A DNA stretch of 30,490 nucleotides. It comes from Bacillota bacterium. Lineage in GTDB: Bacteria > Bacillota > Clostridia > Acetivibrionales > DSM-1351. The DNA is taken from NCBI GenBank assembly GCA_023441625.1, contig JAEZOA010000093.1:1-30490 (forward strand), written 5' to 3'. The notes under the pieces are model-generated. The model made no database searches and was not told the origin of the DNA. It worked only from the letters and a program-made list of their open reading frames with translations. Below, piece by piece: positions 23,085 to 30,490 of this stretch (position 1 is its first letter; every line of letters begins with the position of its first letter). A program made the position numbers and the translations under genes.

Positions 23085-23276
23085 TAAATTATTCATATTA
23101 AATACATAAGCTAAAAAGTTGAAGCAAATCATAGTGAGATAGATATTGTGAGATATTAGATTGCTTTCCTTAAAGCATCTTTCCTCCTTTTTTTAGAATA
23201 TTACCTTTTTTAATTTGTCTTAGATTTGCCTTTCAGATGCATTATGACTTTGTGTGTTTATCAATTGTGTAAATTA

Positions 23277-23305
23277 ACAATAATATTTTTCAAGCAACTT
23301 GTCAA
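23277..23305 (-). promoter_or_regulatory. Promoter of the long leftward operon
   Basis: On the minus strand TTGACA (23305-23300), a perfect -35, is followed after exactly 17 bases by TATTGT (23282-23277). The start is near 23270, about 185 bases before the first gene. AAGCGCTT (23304-23311), the core of a catabolite-responsive element, overlaps the -35 box, and phased A-tracts lie just upstream as a possible UP element. Confidence 0.6.
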
Positions 23306-23311
23306 GCGCTT
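23304..23311. promoter_or_regulatory. Candidate CcpA (cre-like) core site
   Basis: The palindrome AAGCGCTT matches the centre of clostridial cre sites, but the outer TG and CA arms are not matched. It overlaps the -35 box of the leftward operon, a position where CcpA would repress. Confidence 0.25.
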
Positions 23312-23428
23312 TTTTGATTTTTTTTGATTTATTTTTGCAAAATATTTTTTTTTGTGAGCTTTTAATCAACTATTATTGCGTTTTTACTAAATTTCGATAC
23401 TTTTCAATCAAATTTGCTCACAATTGCA

Positions 23429-23457
23429 TTGACTATATAAATTACGTATGTTACAAT
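23429..23457 (+). promoter_or_regulatory. Promoter of the rightward btpA-like operon
   Basis: TTGACT (23429-23434) is followed after 17 bases by TACAAT (23452-23457). Both boxes differ from consensus by one base. The start would be near 23464, giving a 100-base leader before the ATG at 23564. Confidence 0.65.
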
Positions 23458-23563
23458 TTTTTCATACAATATTGTAGCTTTATTATTCAATTCTCACTGA
23501 TAAAAACTAAATTTTTGTTATCATTTCTTCAAAACCAATCATATTAAACAGGAGGAAAATCTT

Positions 23564-24370
23564 ATGCAGTGGATTAAAGAAACTTTTAAAACAGAGAAAC
23601 CCATCATAGCTATGTGTCATTTTAGAGCACTTCCAGGCGATCCATATTATGATGCTGAAGGTGGAATGCAAAAAGTAATTGAGATGGCAAGGGAAGAATT
23701 TCTCGCTTTACAAAATGGTGGCGTTGATGCAGTAATGTTTTCTAACGAATTCAGCCTTCCTTATTTAAGAAAAGTTAATCCTGAAACGACAGCTGCAATG
23801 GCACGCATAATCGGTGAACTGATGAAGGATATAAATATCCCCTTTGGAGTAAATGTATTATGGGACCCTTATGCTTCTCTTGATCTGGCAGCAGCAACTG
23901 GAGCGGCGTTCATCCGCGAAATAATGAGTGGTGTTTACGCAAGTGACTTTGGTTTATGGGATACAAATACAGGCGAAATAGTACGTCATAAAGCCCGTCT
24001 TGGACTTAACAACCTTAAGATGCTATTCAATATTGTTCCCGAGGCTGCTAAGTATTTAGCTCCACGTGATATTTCGGAAATTGCAAAGACCACCGTTTTC
24101 AACAATAAACCTGACGTTATTTGTGTATCAGGTATTACTGCTGGTTCTGCAACCGATATCCATATTTTAGAGGAAGTCAAAAATACAATACCCTCTACCG
24201 CAGTTTTTGCCAATACAGGCTGCAAAATAGATACAATTGAAAAAATCCTTTCTATTGCTGATGGTGCCGTTGTCGGTACTACATTTAAAAAGGATGGCTT
24301 ATTTGAAAATCATGTCGATATAGAAAGAGTAAAGGTCTTCATGGACAAGGTTAAAAATCTTCGCACATAA
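23564..24370 (+). CDS. BtpA/SgcQ-family TIM-barrel protein
   Basis: Protein of 268 residues of the BtpA family. The segments PIIAMCHFRALPGDPYY, GGVDAVMFSNEFSLPY, GVNVLWDP, AAATGAAFIRE and ADGAVVGTTFKKDG are family hallmarks. BtpA was named for an effect on photosystem I accumulation in cyanobacteria, while SgcQ lies in the sgc sugar operon of E. coli; no reaction is firmly established. The C-terminal glycine turns suggest phosphate binding, so a phosphosugar or phosphoribosyl substrate is plausible. AGGAGG precedes the ATG by 8 bases. It is the first gene of the rightward operon. Confidence 0.88.
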   Translation: MQWIKETFKTEKPIIAMCHFRALPGDPYYDAEGGMQKVIEMAREEFLALQNGGVDAVMFSNEFSLPYLRKVNPETTAAMARIIGELMKDINIPFGVNVLWDPYASLDLAAATGAAFIREIMSGVYASDFGLWDTNTGEIVRHKARLGLNNLKMLFNIVPEAAKYLAPRDISEIAKTTVFNNKPDVICVSGITAGSATDIHILEEVKNTIPSTAVFANTGCKIDTIEKILSIADGAVVGTTFKKDGLFENHVDIERVKVFMDKVKNLRT

Positions 24371-24461
24371 TAAGTCTCTTATCAATATTGACGTATTATT
24401 CAACATTCAGGTATTTTACATATTTAATAAATAGTATAAATTTAAAATATGGAGGTTTGCT
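24371..24461 (+). other. Spacer between btpA-like and first Gfo/Idh gene
   Basis: Ninety-one AT-rich bases with no gene. TTGACG followed after 18 bases by TATTTT may be a weak internal promoter. The ribosome site GGAGG precedes the next ATG. Confidence 0.25.
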
Positions 24462-25478
24462 ATGAAAATTTTTAATATTGCAATAATTGGTATGGGTATG
24501 ATATCAAAAAGCCATATAAATGCTATAAACAACCTGCCAAATGCACGCTGCGTTGCTGTCGTTGATATTATAGAAGAAAAAGCACTTAATGCCGGTAAAA
24601 GTCTTAACTGCCCTTATTTCACAGATCTTGAGGATATGTTAAAAAATGTCCCTCAAGTAGAAATCTGTATAATTGCATCACCAACCTTTCTGCATGCCCA
24701 ATATTCCGAGCTTTGCCTACGTGCGGGTAAAGCAGTCTTATGTGAGAAACCTCTGGAGATGGAAGTACATAAAGCACAGCATTTAAAAAACATTGTTGAA
24801 GAAACTGGCAGCATTTTTATGACTGCTCAGGTTGTACGCTTCTGGACTGGCTACACAAAAATTAAGGAGATGATGGACTCAGGCGAAATTGGCGATATCT
24901 ATATGTCATATTTTTCAAGATGTTCCCAGCTCCAGCGCTGGGATAATAACTGGCTGTTCGATCCATCGCTCGGTGGAGGTGCTCTGCATGATATGATGGT
25001 GCATGATGTAGATTATATGAATTACATGTTTGGAAATGCAAAAAACGTATATTCGATAGCTTCAAAAGATGATACTGGCTGCTATAGCAACGTTTTTGCA
25101 TCAATAAATTATGAAAATGGCGCAAAGGGTGTTGTAGAAACCTCTTTTTCTATGAAAAACGGTTATCCATTTACTATGTCTGCTAAAATTATGGGCACAA
25201 AAGCAACTATCGAATACATTTACAGGGCAGGTTTCGATATAAACCAGCGTGACGGCGCCGATTTGTTATTAAAAATTTATAAAGATGGAGAGAAGCCGCA
25301 GATACTGCAACCTGAGCCATACGATGCATATACAAAGCAGTTAGAGTATTTTATCAACTGTGTTGAAAATCAAAAGAGCCCTGAAATTATAACTATAAGT
25401 CAAAGCATTGATGTTCTTAAAACAATAGCTGCAATTAAAGAATCTGCAGAGACAGGTTCAGTAATTACCATAAAGTAA
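24462..25478 (+). CDS. Gfo/Idh/MocA-family NAD(P)-dependent oxidoreductase
   Basis: Oxidoreductase of 338 residues. The N-terminal Rossmann motif is IAIIGMGMISKSH, the conserved Lys is in LCEKPLE near 98, and the active-site pair appears in GGGALHDMMVHDVDYM near 170-185. Members oxidise sugar hydroxyls or cyclitols, often at C3 of a glycoside. With the xylose-isomerase-like barrel encoded divergently, oxidation to a keto-glycoside followed by elimination is a reasonable hypothesis. GGAGG precedes the ATG by 8 bases. It differs strongly from the next Gfo/Idh protein, which lacks the EKP lysine. Confidence 0.88.
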   Translation: MKIFNIAIIGMGMISKSHINAINNLPNARCVAVVDIIEEKALNAGKSLNCPYFTDLEDMLKNVPQVEICIIASPTFLHAQYSELCLRAGKAVLCEKPLEMEVHKAQHLKNIVEETGSIFMTAQVVRFWTGYTKIKEMMDSGEIGDIYMSYFSRCSQLQRWDNNWLFDPSLGGGALHDMMVHDVDYMNYMFGNAKNVYSIASKDDTGCYSNVFASINYENGAKGVVETSFSMKNGYPFTMSAKIMGTKATIEYIYRAGFDINQRDGADLLLKIYKDGEKPQILQPEPYDAYTKQLEYFINCVENQKSPEIITISQSIDVLKTIAAIKESAETGSVITIK

Positions 25479-25520
25479 AGGGTAAAAGATTATCGTGAAA
25501 AATGCGGAAAGGGAGTTAAT

Positions 25521-26675
25521 ATGGCTATTAAATTAGGTATTGTAGGACAGCGAGGTCTTATTTACATGCCCGGAGTACTCGACCTTGATGACGTAAAAGT
25601 TACCGCCTTTTGTGAATTAAATGAAGATATACTAGAAAAGCGTGCAAACGAGTTTAACATACCAAATAGATTTCGCATATACGAAGATATGCTAAATTCG
25701 GATATCGACGCAGTACTAATCGGCACACCTATGCAAATGCATGCTACCCAAGCACTTCAAGCACTTCAGGCAGGGAAGCATGTACTGTCCGAAGTAATTG
25801 CAGCTACAAATATAAATGAGCTTTTTTGGTTAAAAGAAGAGGCAGAAAAGACAGATAAAGTTTATATGATGTGTGAAAACTATTGCTATAGGCCTGATGC
25901 AGTCCTTGCAAGGAAGCTAGTTCAGGAAGGGTTCTTTGGAGAATTATATTTTGCAGAAACTGAGTATATTGAAGATATTAAAAACTGGATGGTCATGCCT
26001 GATGGCAAAAAAAGCTGGCGACAAACCTGGCAGGTAGGTAAGCGAGGGGCATTTTATCCAACACATTGTCTTGGTCCTATAATGAAGTGCTTTGGTGATG
26101 ATTCCATTCAAGATATCTCCTGTTTCGGAGTTGGCCCATACACTGCACCAGAATTCAGACAGGAGGATACTTCAACAACTATAATCCGCACTAAAAAAGG
26201 GCGACTTATCCAAATGCGTATTGATGTGATGTCAAATAGACCCAATCAAAACTTTTACTTTGTACTGCAGGGGACTAGAGGTGCTATTGAATCTCCAAGA
26301 GGACCTTTTGGGCATCAAGATATGTATAAGGCATATACCTGCGATGGCAAAACTCGTGTTTCAAAGGGTCTTGTGTGGGAAGATTTTTGGAACTACTCTC
26401 ACCTGCTGCCCGAAAATTATCGCAACATGCCTGAAGGTGCGAGAAAGCTTGCCGCTAATGGCGATTATAATTCTTGCGGAGGGGACTATTATGTAGTTCA
26501 AGATTTCATTCGTGCCATAAGGGGTGAAATAGAGATCCCTGTAAATGTTTATGAAGCTTGTGAATGGTCGGCTGTTGCCATGCTTAGTGAAATTTCCGCT
26601 GAAAACAATGGCATGTCTGTAAAAATGCCTAATTTTAGAGGAACTCGCGCAGATTTGGAATTAAAATTAAGATAA
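25521..26675 (+). CDS. Gfo/Idh-fold protein resembling GH109 NAD-dependent glycosidases
   Basis: Protein of 384 residues. It has a Rossmann N-terminus (LGIVGQRG) but the usual EKP is EVI (91-93), so the dehydrogenase lysine is missing. Instead, segments resemble GH109 alpha-N-acetylgalactosaminidases as I remember them: MMCENYCYR with E119, GFFGELYFAETEY, FYPTHCLGP (Y179, H182), LQGTRGAIES and a C-terminal NVYEACEWSAVAMLSE. GH109 enzymes use tightly bound NAD+ to oxidise C3 transiently and eliminate the aglycone. One His of the GH109 Tyr-x-His motif is not conserved here (EYIED). A glycosidase is therefore likely but not certain; an oxidoreductase is the alternative. GGAG precedes the ATG. 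Confidence 0.65.
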   Translation: MAIKLGIVGQRGLIYMPGVLDLDDVKVTAFCELNEDILEKRANEFNIPNRFRIYEDMLNSDIDAVLIGTPMQMHATQALQALQAGKHVLSEVIAATNINELFWLKEEAEKTDKVYMMCENYCYRPDAVLARKLVQEGFFGELYFAETEYIEDIKNWMVMPDGKKSWRQTWQVGKRGAFYPTHCLGPIMKCFGDDSIQDISCFGVGPYTAPEFRQEDTSTTIIRTKKGRLIQMRIDVMSNRPNQNFYFVLQGTRGAIESPRGPFGHQDMYKAYTCDGKTRVSKGLVWEDFWNYSHLLPENYRNMPEGARKLAANGDYNSCGGDYYVVQDFIRAIRGEIEIPVNVYEACEWSAVAMLSEISAENNGMSVKMPNFRGTRADLELKLR

Positions 26676-26687
26676 AAGGAGCATATT

Positions 26688-27809
26688 ATGAACAATCGTG
26701 AAAGAGTAATGGCCTCACTCTCACATAAACAGCCGGATAAAATCCCTGTGAGCATTGGCACCATGATGGTTGATGGTTTTTCAAGATATGCCAAGGACCG
26801 ATATGAGCAGTACCTTGGCGTTGAAAGCTTCCCTCTGGAAATTACCAGTAGGGGAATGCAGACTGCTGCCATGCCTGAGTGGTTTTTTGAAAAAATTCAG
26901 AGTGAGTTCAGACCTGTTCGTATGATAAATGCATTTACAGACAAGACCGTTTATCATGAGGATGGCTCGTTTACAGACGGGTTCGGTATATATTGGAGGA
27001 AATCCAAGTTATATTTTGATCAAGTTAGTGGACCTCTATACGGTTCCGATGTCACATTAGAGCAAATAGAAAATTTGCCATGGATTGATACCTATGACAA
27101 ATCAAAGGTTGCTGGTATGCGTGAGAAGGCTTTAGAAATAAAGGAGGCCGGGTTTGTGGTGGTCGCTGACATGATGTCCTTCGGTACCTTTGAACATTCA
27201 CTCTGGCTTCGAGGTTGGGAGGATTTTCTAGTCTCCTTTTACGAGGATCCTATACTTGCAGAGGCTCTGCTCGAAAGAACAACTCAGGGTGCCATAGAGC
27301 TATTCGACAATATGCTCGGTGAAATCGGTGATATTATTGATATAGTCAGCCATGGCGACGACCTAGGAATGCAGGATAGAAGTCTTGTCTCACCAGAAAT
27401 ATACAATAAATATATAAAGAAGTACCACAAAAAGTTGATTGATTTTATTAAAACAAAGACTAATGCAAAACTTTTCTTTCATAGCTGTGGAAGTGTCCAC
27501 TCACTCATTCCTGGACTAATTGAAGCAGGTGTTGACATACTTAATCCTATACAGACGACAGCAAAAAACATGGATCCGGAAACACTTAAAAAGGATTTCG
27601 GTAAAGATATATGTTTCTGGGGAGGTATTGATACTCAGAATATTTTACAAACTGGCTCCAATTATCAGATCCGTGAAAACATTAAACAGCTTGTAGATGT
27701 CTTGGGAAAAGACGGAGGTTATATTATTGCACCATCACATAACATTCAGGGTAGCGTACCTCCAGAAAAGATTGAATATATGATTGAATGCCTTAACGAA
27801 ATACGGTAA
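26688..27809 (+). CDS. Uroporphyrinogen decarboxylase-like (HemE/MtaA superfamily) zinc methyltransferase-type protein
   Basis: Barrel protein of 373 residues starting MNNRERVMASLSHKQPDKIPV, typical of the URO-D superfamily. HSCGSV gives H265 and C267, the HxC zinc pair of methylcobamide:thiol methyltransferases such as MtaA. The third ligand, Cys in MtaA, is probably H351 (APSHNIQ). This makes methyl-group chemistry more likely than haem synthesis. No corrinoid protein or reductive activase is encoded in the window, so a methyl carrier, if needed, must come from elsewhere. It starts 12 bases after the previous gene with AGGAG upstream. In this operon it may demethylate an O-methyl or methylated sugar product; that is inference. 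Confidence 0.8.
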   Translation: MNNRERVMASLSHKQPDKIPVSIGTMMVDGFSRYAKDRYEQYLGVESFPLEITSRGMQTAAMPEWFFEKIQSEFRPVRMINAFTDKTVYHEDGSFTDGFGIYWRKSKLYFDQVSGPLYGSDVTLEQIENLPWIDTYDKSKVAGMREKALEIKEAGFVVVADMMSFGTFEHSLWLRGWEDFLVSFYEDPILAEALLERTTQGAIELFDNMLGEIGDIIDIVSHGDDLGMQDRSLVSPEIYNKYIKKYHKKLIDFIKTKTNAKLFFHSCGSVHSLIPGLIEAGVDILNPIQTTAKNMDPETLKKDFGKDICFWGGIDTQNILQTGSNYQIRENIKQLVDVLGKDGGYIIAPSHNIQGSVPPEKIEYMIECLNEIR

Positions 27810-27855
27810 AATACTATTAAAAAAAATTCAATGAGGGTTATCAAAAGGAGTCTTT

Positions 27856-28662
27856 ATGCCAAAATATATTTTTCTATCCGATATTGATGGCACATTGTTG
27901 GGGGGGCACTCTGGCATTCCTCAAAACGTAATCAATGCAGCACAAGAATTTATGAACGCAGGCGGACTTTTAAGCCTCAGTACAGGTCGTTCTATTGTCT
28001 CAGCTAGGTGGGTTGCTAAAGAAATGAAGGTAAACCTGCCCTGCATATTGTACACAGGTGCCGCTATTTATGACTTTGAAACTGAGCGTTATATATGGTC
28101 ATGTCATTTTAATAACGACATTTTGCCAATTATTGAACGCATATATTATGAGTATCCTGATTTTAGTCTACAGGTATATACTTACGATAATATTTATATG
28201 CTTCGTGCTAATCACCGCTTAATGACCCGCGGTATTAAAGAAGAAATACCTGATTCATTATCAGTTTTATCTGATATAAAGGGGAACATTCTCAAATTAG
28301 TGCTGACTTGTGATAATGTTGAAAGACTCAATCAATGCAAGGAGGATTTATTTTCAACTAATAATCATGTTTTTTCATTTTCAAGCACTCACTTTGTTGA
28401 AATAGTCCCAAAAGGTGCAGGAAAAGACAATGCGATGAAGGTTATGGCAGAGATGTATAAAGTTCAACTATTTAATTTCTTTGTTGCGGGCGATGGCATG
28501 ACAGATTTGCCGATGATAGAGATTGCTGGTTATTCCTTTGCTCCTTCCTCTGCACCAAAGTATTTGTTAGATGCTTGTAAAATCGTCATTCCAACATATA
28601 AGGAAGGTGGCATGGAAAAAGCATTTGATTACGCTCGCACCTTGATGCATGAAACTCCATAA
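27856..28662 (+). CDS. HAD-superfamily phosphatase, Cof type (subclass IIB)
   Basis: Phosphohydrolase of 268 residues. Motif I is LSDIDGTLL (nucleophile and acid Asp at 9 and 11), motif II STGRS near 43, the IIB cap covers about 85-185, motif III Lys is in KGAGKDNAM and motif IV is GDGMTDLPM. Members dephosphorylate sugar phosphates or nucleotides in the cytoplasm. AGGAG precedes the ATG by 6 bases. It is the last gene of the rightward operon and probably removes phosphate from an intermediate or relieves sugar-phosphate build-up. Confidence 0.88.
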   Translation: MPKYIFLSDIDGTLLGGHSGIPQNVINAAQEFMNAGGLLSLSTGRSIVSARWVAKEMKVNLPCILYTGAAIYDFETERYIWSCHFNNDILPIIERIYYEYPDFSLQVYTYDNIYMLRANHRLMTRGIKEEIPDSLSVLSDIKGNILKLVLTCDNVERLNQCKEDLFSTNNHVFSFSSTHFVEIVPKGAGKDNAMKVMAEMYKVQLFNFFVAGDGMTDLPMIEIAGYSFAPSSAPKYLLDACKIVIPTYKEGGMEKAFDYARTLMHETP

Positions 28663-28713
28663 AATGGGGGTTGAAATCATAAACTTATCAAGCTTTAATT
28701 AAGTTGAGTTATT

Positions 28714-28767
28714 AAAATTATCTCCAATAAGTTGTCTCCAAAGGGATAACTTATTAGGGATAATTTT
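28714..28767. terminator. Long imperfect palindrome, probable bidirectional terminator
   Basis: AAAATTATC (28714-28722) pairs with GATAATTTT (28759-28767), and inside AATAAGTT pairs with AACTTATT, with a short TCTCC/GGGA region near the loop. About 17-20 pairs in total. It lies between two converging genes, each with A/T-rich flanks, which suits termination from both sides. Confidence 0.5.
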
Positions 28768-28837
28768 AGTTACAAGGCAAAAAAATGAAGACAAAAATTC
28801 ACAATACCTTAATCGAGTGCGTTTTGATTGTGAAATA

Positions 28838-29206
28838 TTAATAAATAGCAAATAAAAATGAACCTACAATACCAAGAACAGTTAGAACAACAAAAAATAT
28901 CATTATGTTTTTCATTGTATCTACTTTATCATCTATACTATCTAGCTTTTGAATTAATTTCATCGATATGTATTGTGACAGCTCTTCATCAGTGATGTCT
29001 TGAGATTGCTCAGTATAAAAATTATACCAACCAGATGCATTCTTTTCTACTTTAAAATCTTTTTCAATTTCATCCTTATTTGATTGAGATTCATTATATT
29101 TACTATTTAGTTTATCATTTTCAGAATCAGAAACATATATACGTCTGCATGTTAGCTTTTGTTGCTTTATAAAATTATCTTTATATACTTGAATAATGTT
29201 ATTCAA
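28838..29206 (-). CDS. Small tail-anchored membrane protein of unknown function
   Basis: Product of 122 residues that I do not recognise. The N-terminal 95 residues are hydrophilic and charged, with a segment (about 72-95, QDITDEELSQYISMKLIQKLDSI) likely to be helical. A single hydrophobic segment at about 99-119 (IMIFFVVLTVLGIVGSFLFAI) ends the protein, so it is probably tail-anchored with its bulk in the cytoplasm. It starts with TTG at 29206, with GGAGG 8 bases upstream. It lies 64 bases downstream of the glycosyltransferase and may be cotranscribed. Confidence 0.65.
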   Translation of the reverse strand: MNNIIQVYKDNFIKQQKLTCRRIYVSDSENDKLNSKYNESQSNKDEIEKDFKVEKNASGWYNFYTEQSQDITDEELSQYISMKLIQKLDSIDDKVDTMKNIMIFFVVLTVLGIVGSFLFAIY

Positions 29207-29270
29207 TTAGCACCCCTCCATAATACAGTATTTCCTTTTATTGTATTACGATAACAGGATATTTACAATA

Positions 29271-30356
29271 TTATGTAATAAACTTTTTTGAAATTGGATA
29301 ATAGGCTGGGGGGTTGCAATAATTTTCTATCAACTGTATCCATATGTCTAAGTCAGTATCCTCCACAAAATCGTTTATAATAATCTTGAAGTCATTTTCT
29401 GCGCAAAGCGCTAAAATCCTTTGCTTAATATCTTGTAATTGCTCCTTATCAACAAAATCTATAGTTTTTTCTGGTTTATTAATTTTGTATTTCTTCTCTA
29501 CATATTTAAATCTCGTCGCGATGCTATTAAACAGTTCATATACTTCCGCATCACTTGCCTCATTAAATGCTCTCCTGTGTTTTCTCAAGAACAATCCTGT
29601 ATTTTCATGCACTCCCTCTACCTTGTCCGCATCTACAAAATTGCCAGTGATGCCATGAAATTGGTGAAAAACCTCTAGCTTGCTGTTTATAACAATTTTT
29701 ATTCCTTTTTTGCATGCTCTGTATACCATTTCAATATCTTCAATTCCCCACTTCTTTAAATCTTCATCGAATCCACCAATACTTTCTATCCACTTTCTCG
29801 GTAACGTTAAATTGCAGCTTAAGGAATACAGAAAAGGATAATCCATTCTTGAAGAATTATATGACAGTTCATTAAAAATATCATGTCTGAATTCCATACG
29901 TTCTTTATGCTCAAGGCTAAATTTGAAGTCATCAAATACACTGCCGTCTTTAACACTACTTTCTGCTACTTCTTCTGGAATCATAATTCTTGTTCCAATC
30001 ACTAATAAATCTTCTTTCATTGAAAAGCATCTATCCAACTCAGCTAGGTAATCATCTTTCACCAATATGTCAGCATCTATAAATACAATTTTTTCTCCTT
30101 CTGCACATTTCCAACCAAAATTTCTCGCCCTTGAACGGCAGGAGTCAGCATTTCTTTCAAGATATATATACTTTATTTGATATTTTCTACTTACTTCTTT
30201 TACAAATTCTTTTGTACCATCATTTGATCCATCATCAACAATTATTACCTCATACTCATCTTCATTAATACCTATTTGTCTATCTATTGCTGCTAAAGTA
30301 TTTTTCAACATGTTTCTACTTTGATATGCAGGTATGACAATGCTATATCTCTTCAT
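29271..30356 (-). CDS. Family 2 glycosyltransferase
   Basis: GT-A fold glycosyltransferase of 361 residues. The nucleotide-sugar site is VIPAYQS ... IIVDDGSNDGT near 40, the metal DxD is FIDADI near 96, and the acceptor/catalytic motif GGFDEDLKKWGIEDIEMVYR near 198-217 resembles GalNAc/Gal-transferase-like GT2 and GT27 proteins. The last 120 residues are not a clear domain. No membrane segment is seen. It probably modifies a surface polysaccharide or glycoprotein, but no polysaccharide cluster is visible. The ATG at 30356 has GGAG 8 bases upstream; the GTG at 30365 sits on the ribosome site itself. Confidence 0.88.
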   Translation of the reverse strand: MKRYSIVIPAYQSRNMLKNTLAAIDRQIGINEDEYEVIIVDDGSNDGTKEFVKEVSRKYQIKYIYLERNADSCRSRARNFGWKCAEGEKIVFIDADILVKDDYLAELDRCFSMKEDLLVIGTRIMIPEEVAESSVKDGSVFDDFKFSLEHKERMEFRHDIFNELSYNSSRMDYPFLYSLSCNLTLPRKWIESIGGFDEDLKKWGIEDIEMVYRACKKGIKIVINSKLEVFHQFHGITGNFVDADKVEGVHENTGLFLRKHRRAFNEASDAEVYELFNSIATRFKYVEKKYKINKPEKTIDFVDKEQLQDIKQRILALCAENDFKIIINDFVEDTDLDIWIQLIENYCNPPAYYPISKKFIT

Positions 30357-30490
30357 ATTAGTCACTCCTCGTATAATAAGTTTTGTAAGGTTTAAGTTAC
30401 TTAATTTCCAGTTATAAACCTCACATTAATTTAACAAACTAACTGGAAAAATATTTTGGTTCCTTGATAACTTAATTTCATGCTATTGAA
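30357..30490. other. Upstream region of the glycosyltransferase, with overlapping inverted repeats
   Basis: AGGTTTA/TAAACCT (30388-30394 and 30415-30421) and CCAGTTA/TAACTGG (30408-30414 and 30440-30446) overlap, so only one stem can form at a time. On the minus strand TATAAC (30417-30412) could be a weak -10 box. No gene is seen up to the window edge. Confidence 0.3.

Larger units (their letters stand above)
23085..23563. promoter_or_regulatory. Divergent control region between the two catabolic operons
   Basis: No credible gene is present. Leftward and rightward promoters occupy 23277-23305 and 23429-23457. Between them lies a T-rich stretch with a 10-bp repeat, TTTTTGATTT twice (23311-23330), then ATTTTTG, which is phased A-tract DNA. 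On the minus strand a strong GGAGG (23187-23183) precedes a two-codon frame ATG-CTT-TAA (23178-23170) that overlaps a small hairpin, GCTTTAAGGAAAGC. Regulation of both operons from this region is inferred. Confidence 0.55.

Overview
This 30.5 kb AT-rich window is most likely chromosomal DNA of a nitrogen-fixing anaerobic clostridium (Bacillota, Clostridia). The left end carries a Mo-nitrogenase operon in the order nifH-nifI1-nifI2-nifD-nifK, and NifD has the internal insertion typical of clostridial enzymes. Codon use is AT-rich, Shine-Dalgarno sites are strong, and TTG or GTG starts are frequent. The species cannot be fixed from the sequence alone.

Region 1 (1-4466, minus strand) is the nif operon. 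nifK runs off the left edge. The operon is preceded by a sigma-A-like promoter and a roughly 190-nt leader that holds a terminator-like hairpin and a second long hairpin next to the nifH ribosome site. Region 2 (4467-7649) has a Pr6Pr-like membrane protein, then a peptidoglycan-binding NlpC/P60 wall hydrolase behind a long foldable leader, then a 189-bp element with terminal inverted repeats (probable MITE).

Region 3 (7650-28662) is a large divergent catabolic locus of about 21 genes around a shared promoter region near 23.1-23.56 kb. Leftward: a xylose-isomerase-like TIM barrel; two ABC ATPases and two ABC permeases; M20 amidohydrolase; cupin; FGGY kinase; NMT1-type lipoprotein; a small unknown membrane protein; SGNH esterase; M42 metallopeptidase; second FGGY kinase; flavin reductase. 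Behind its own promoter the series continues with a DeoR repressor, a class II aldolase and a phosphate-binding TIM barrel. Rightward: BtpA/SgcQ-like barrel, a Gfo/Idh dehydrogenase, a second Gfo/Idh protein resembling NAD-dependent GH109 glycosidases, a HemE/MtaA-like zinc methyltransferase and a Cof-type HAD phosphatase. BtpA + M42 + DeoR recalls the uncharacterised sgc operon of Escherichia coli, but here the uptake system is an ABC importer. I infer import of an acylated or amide-linked sugar-containing small molecule, removal of acyl groups, redox-assisted glycoside cleavage, phosphorylation and aldol cleavage. The substrate is unknown.

The most notable molecular feature is the importer. 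It has one SBP, two different permeases and two different ATPases, and one ATPase has lost both the Walker B glutamate (Gln) and the switch histidine (Asn). This predicts an asymmetric importer with one live and one degenerate ATP site. Region 4 (28663-30490) holds a long imperfect hairpin, a small tail-anchored protein of unknown function and a family 2 glycosyltransferase.

No tRNA, rRNA, CRISPR array or transposase gene was seen.
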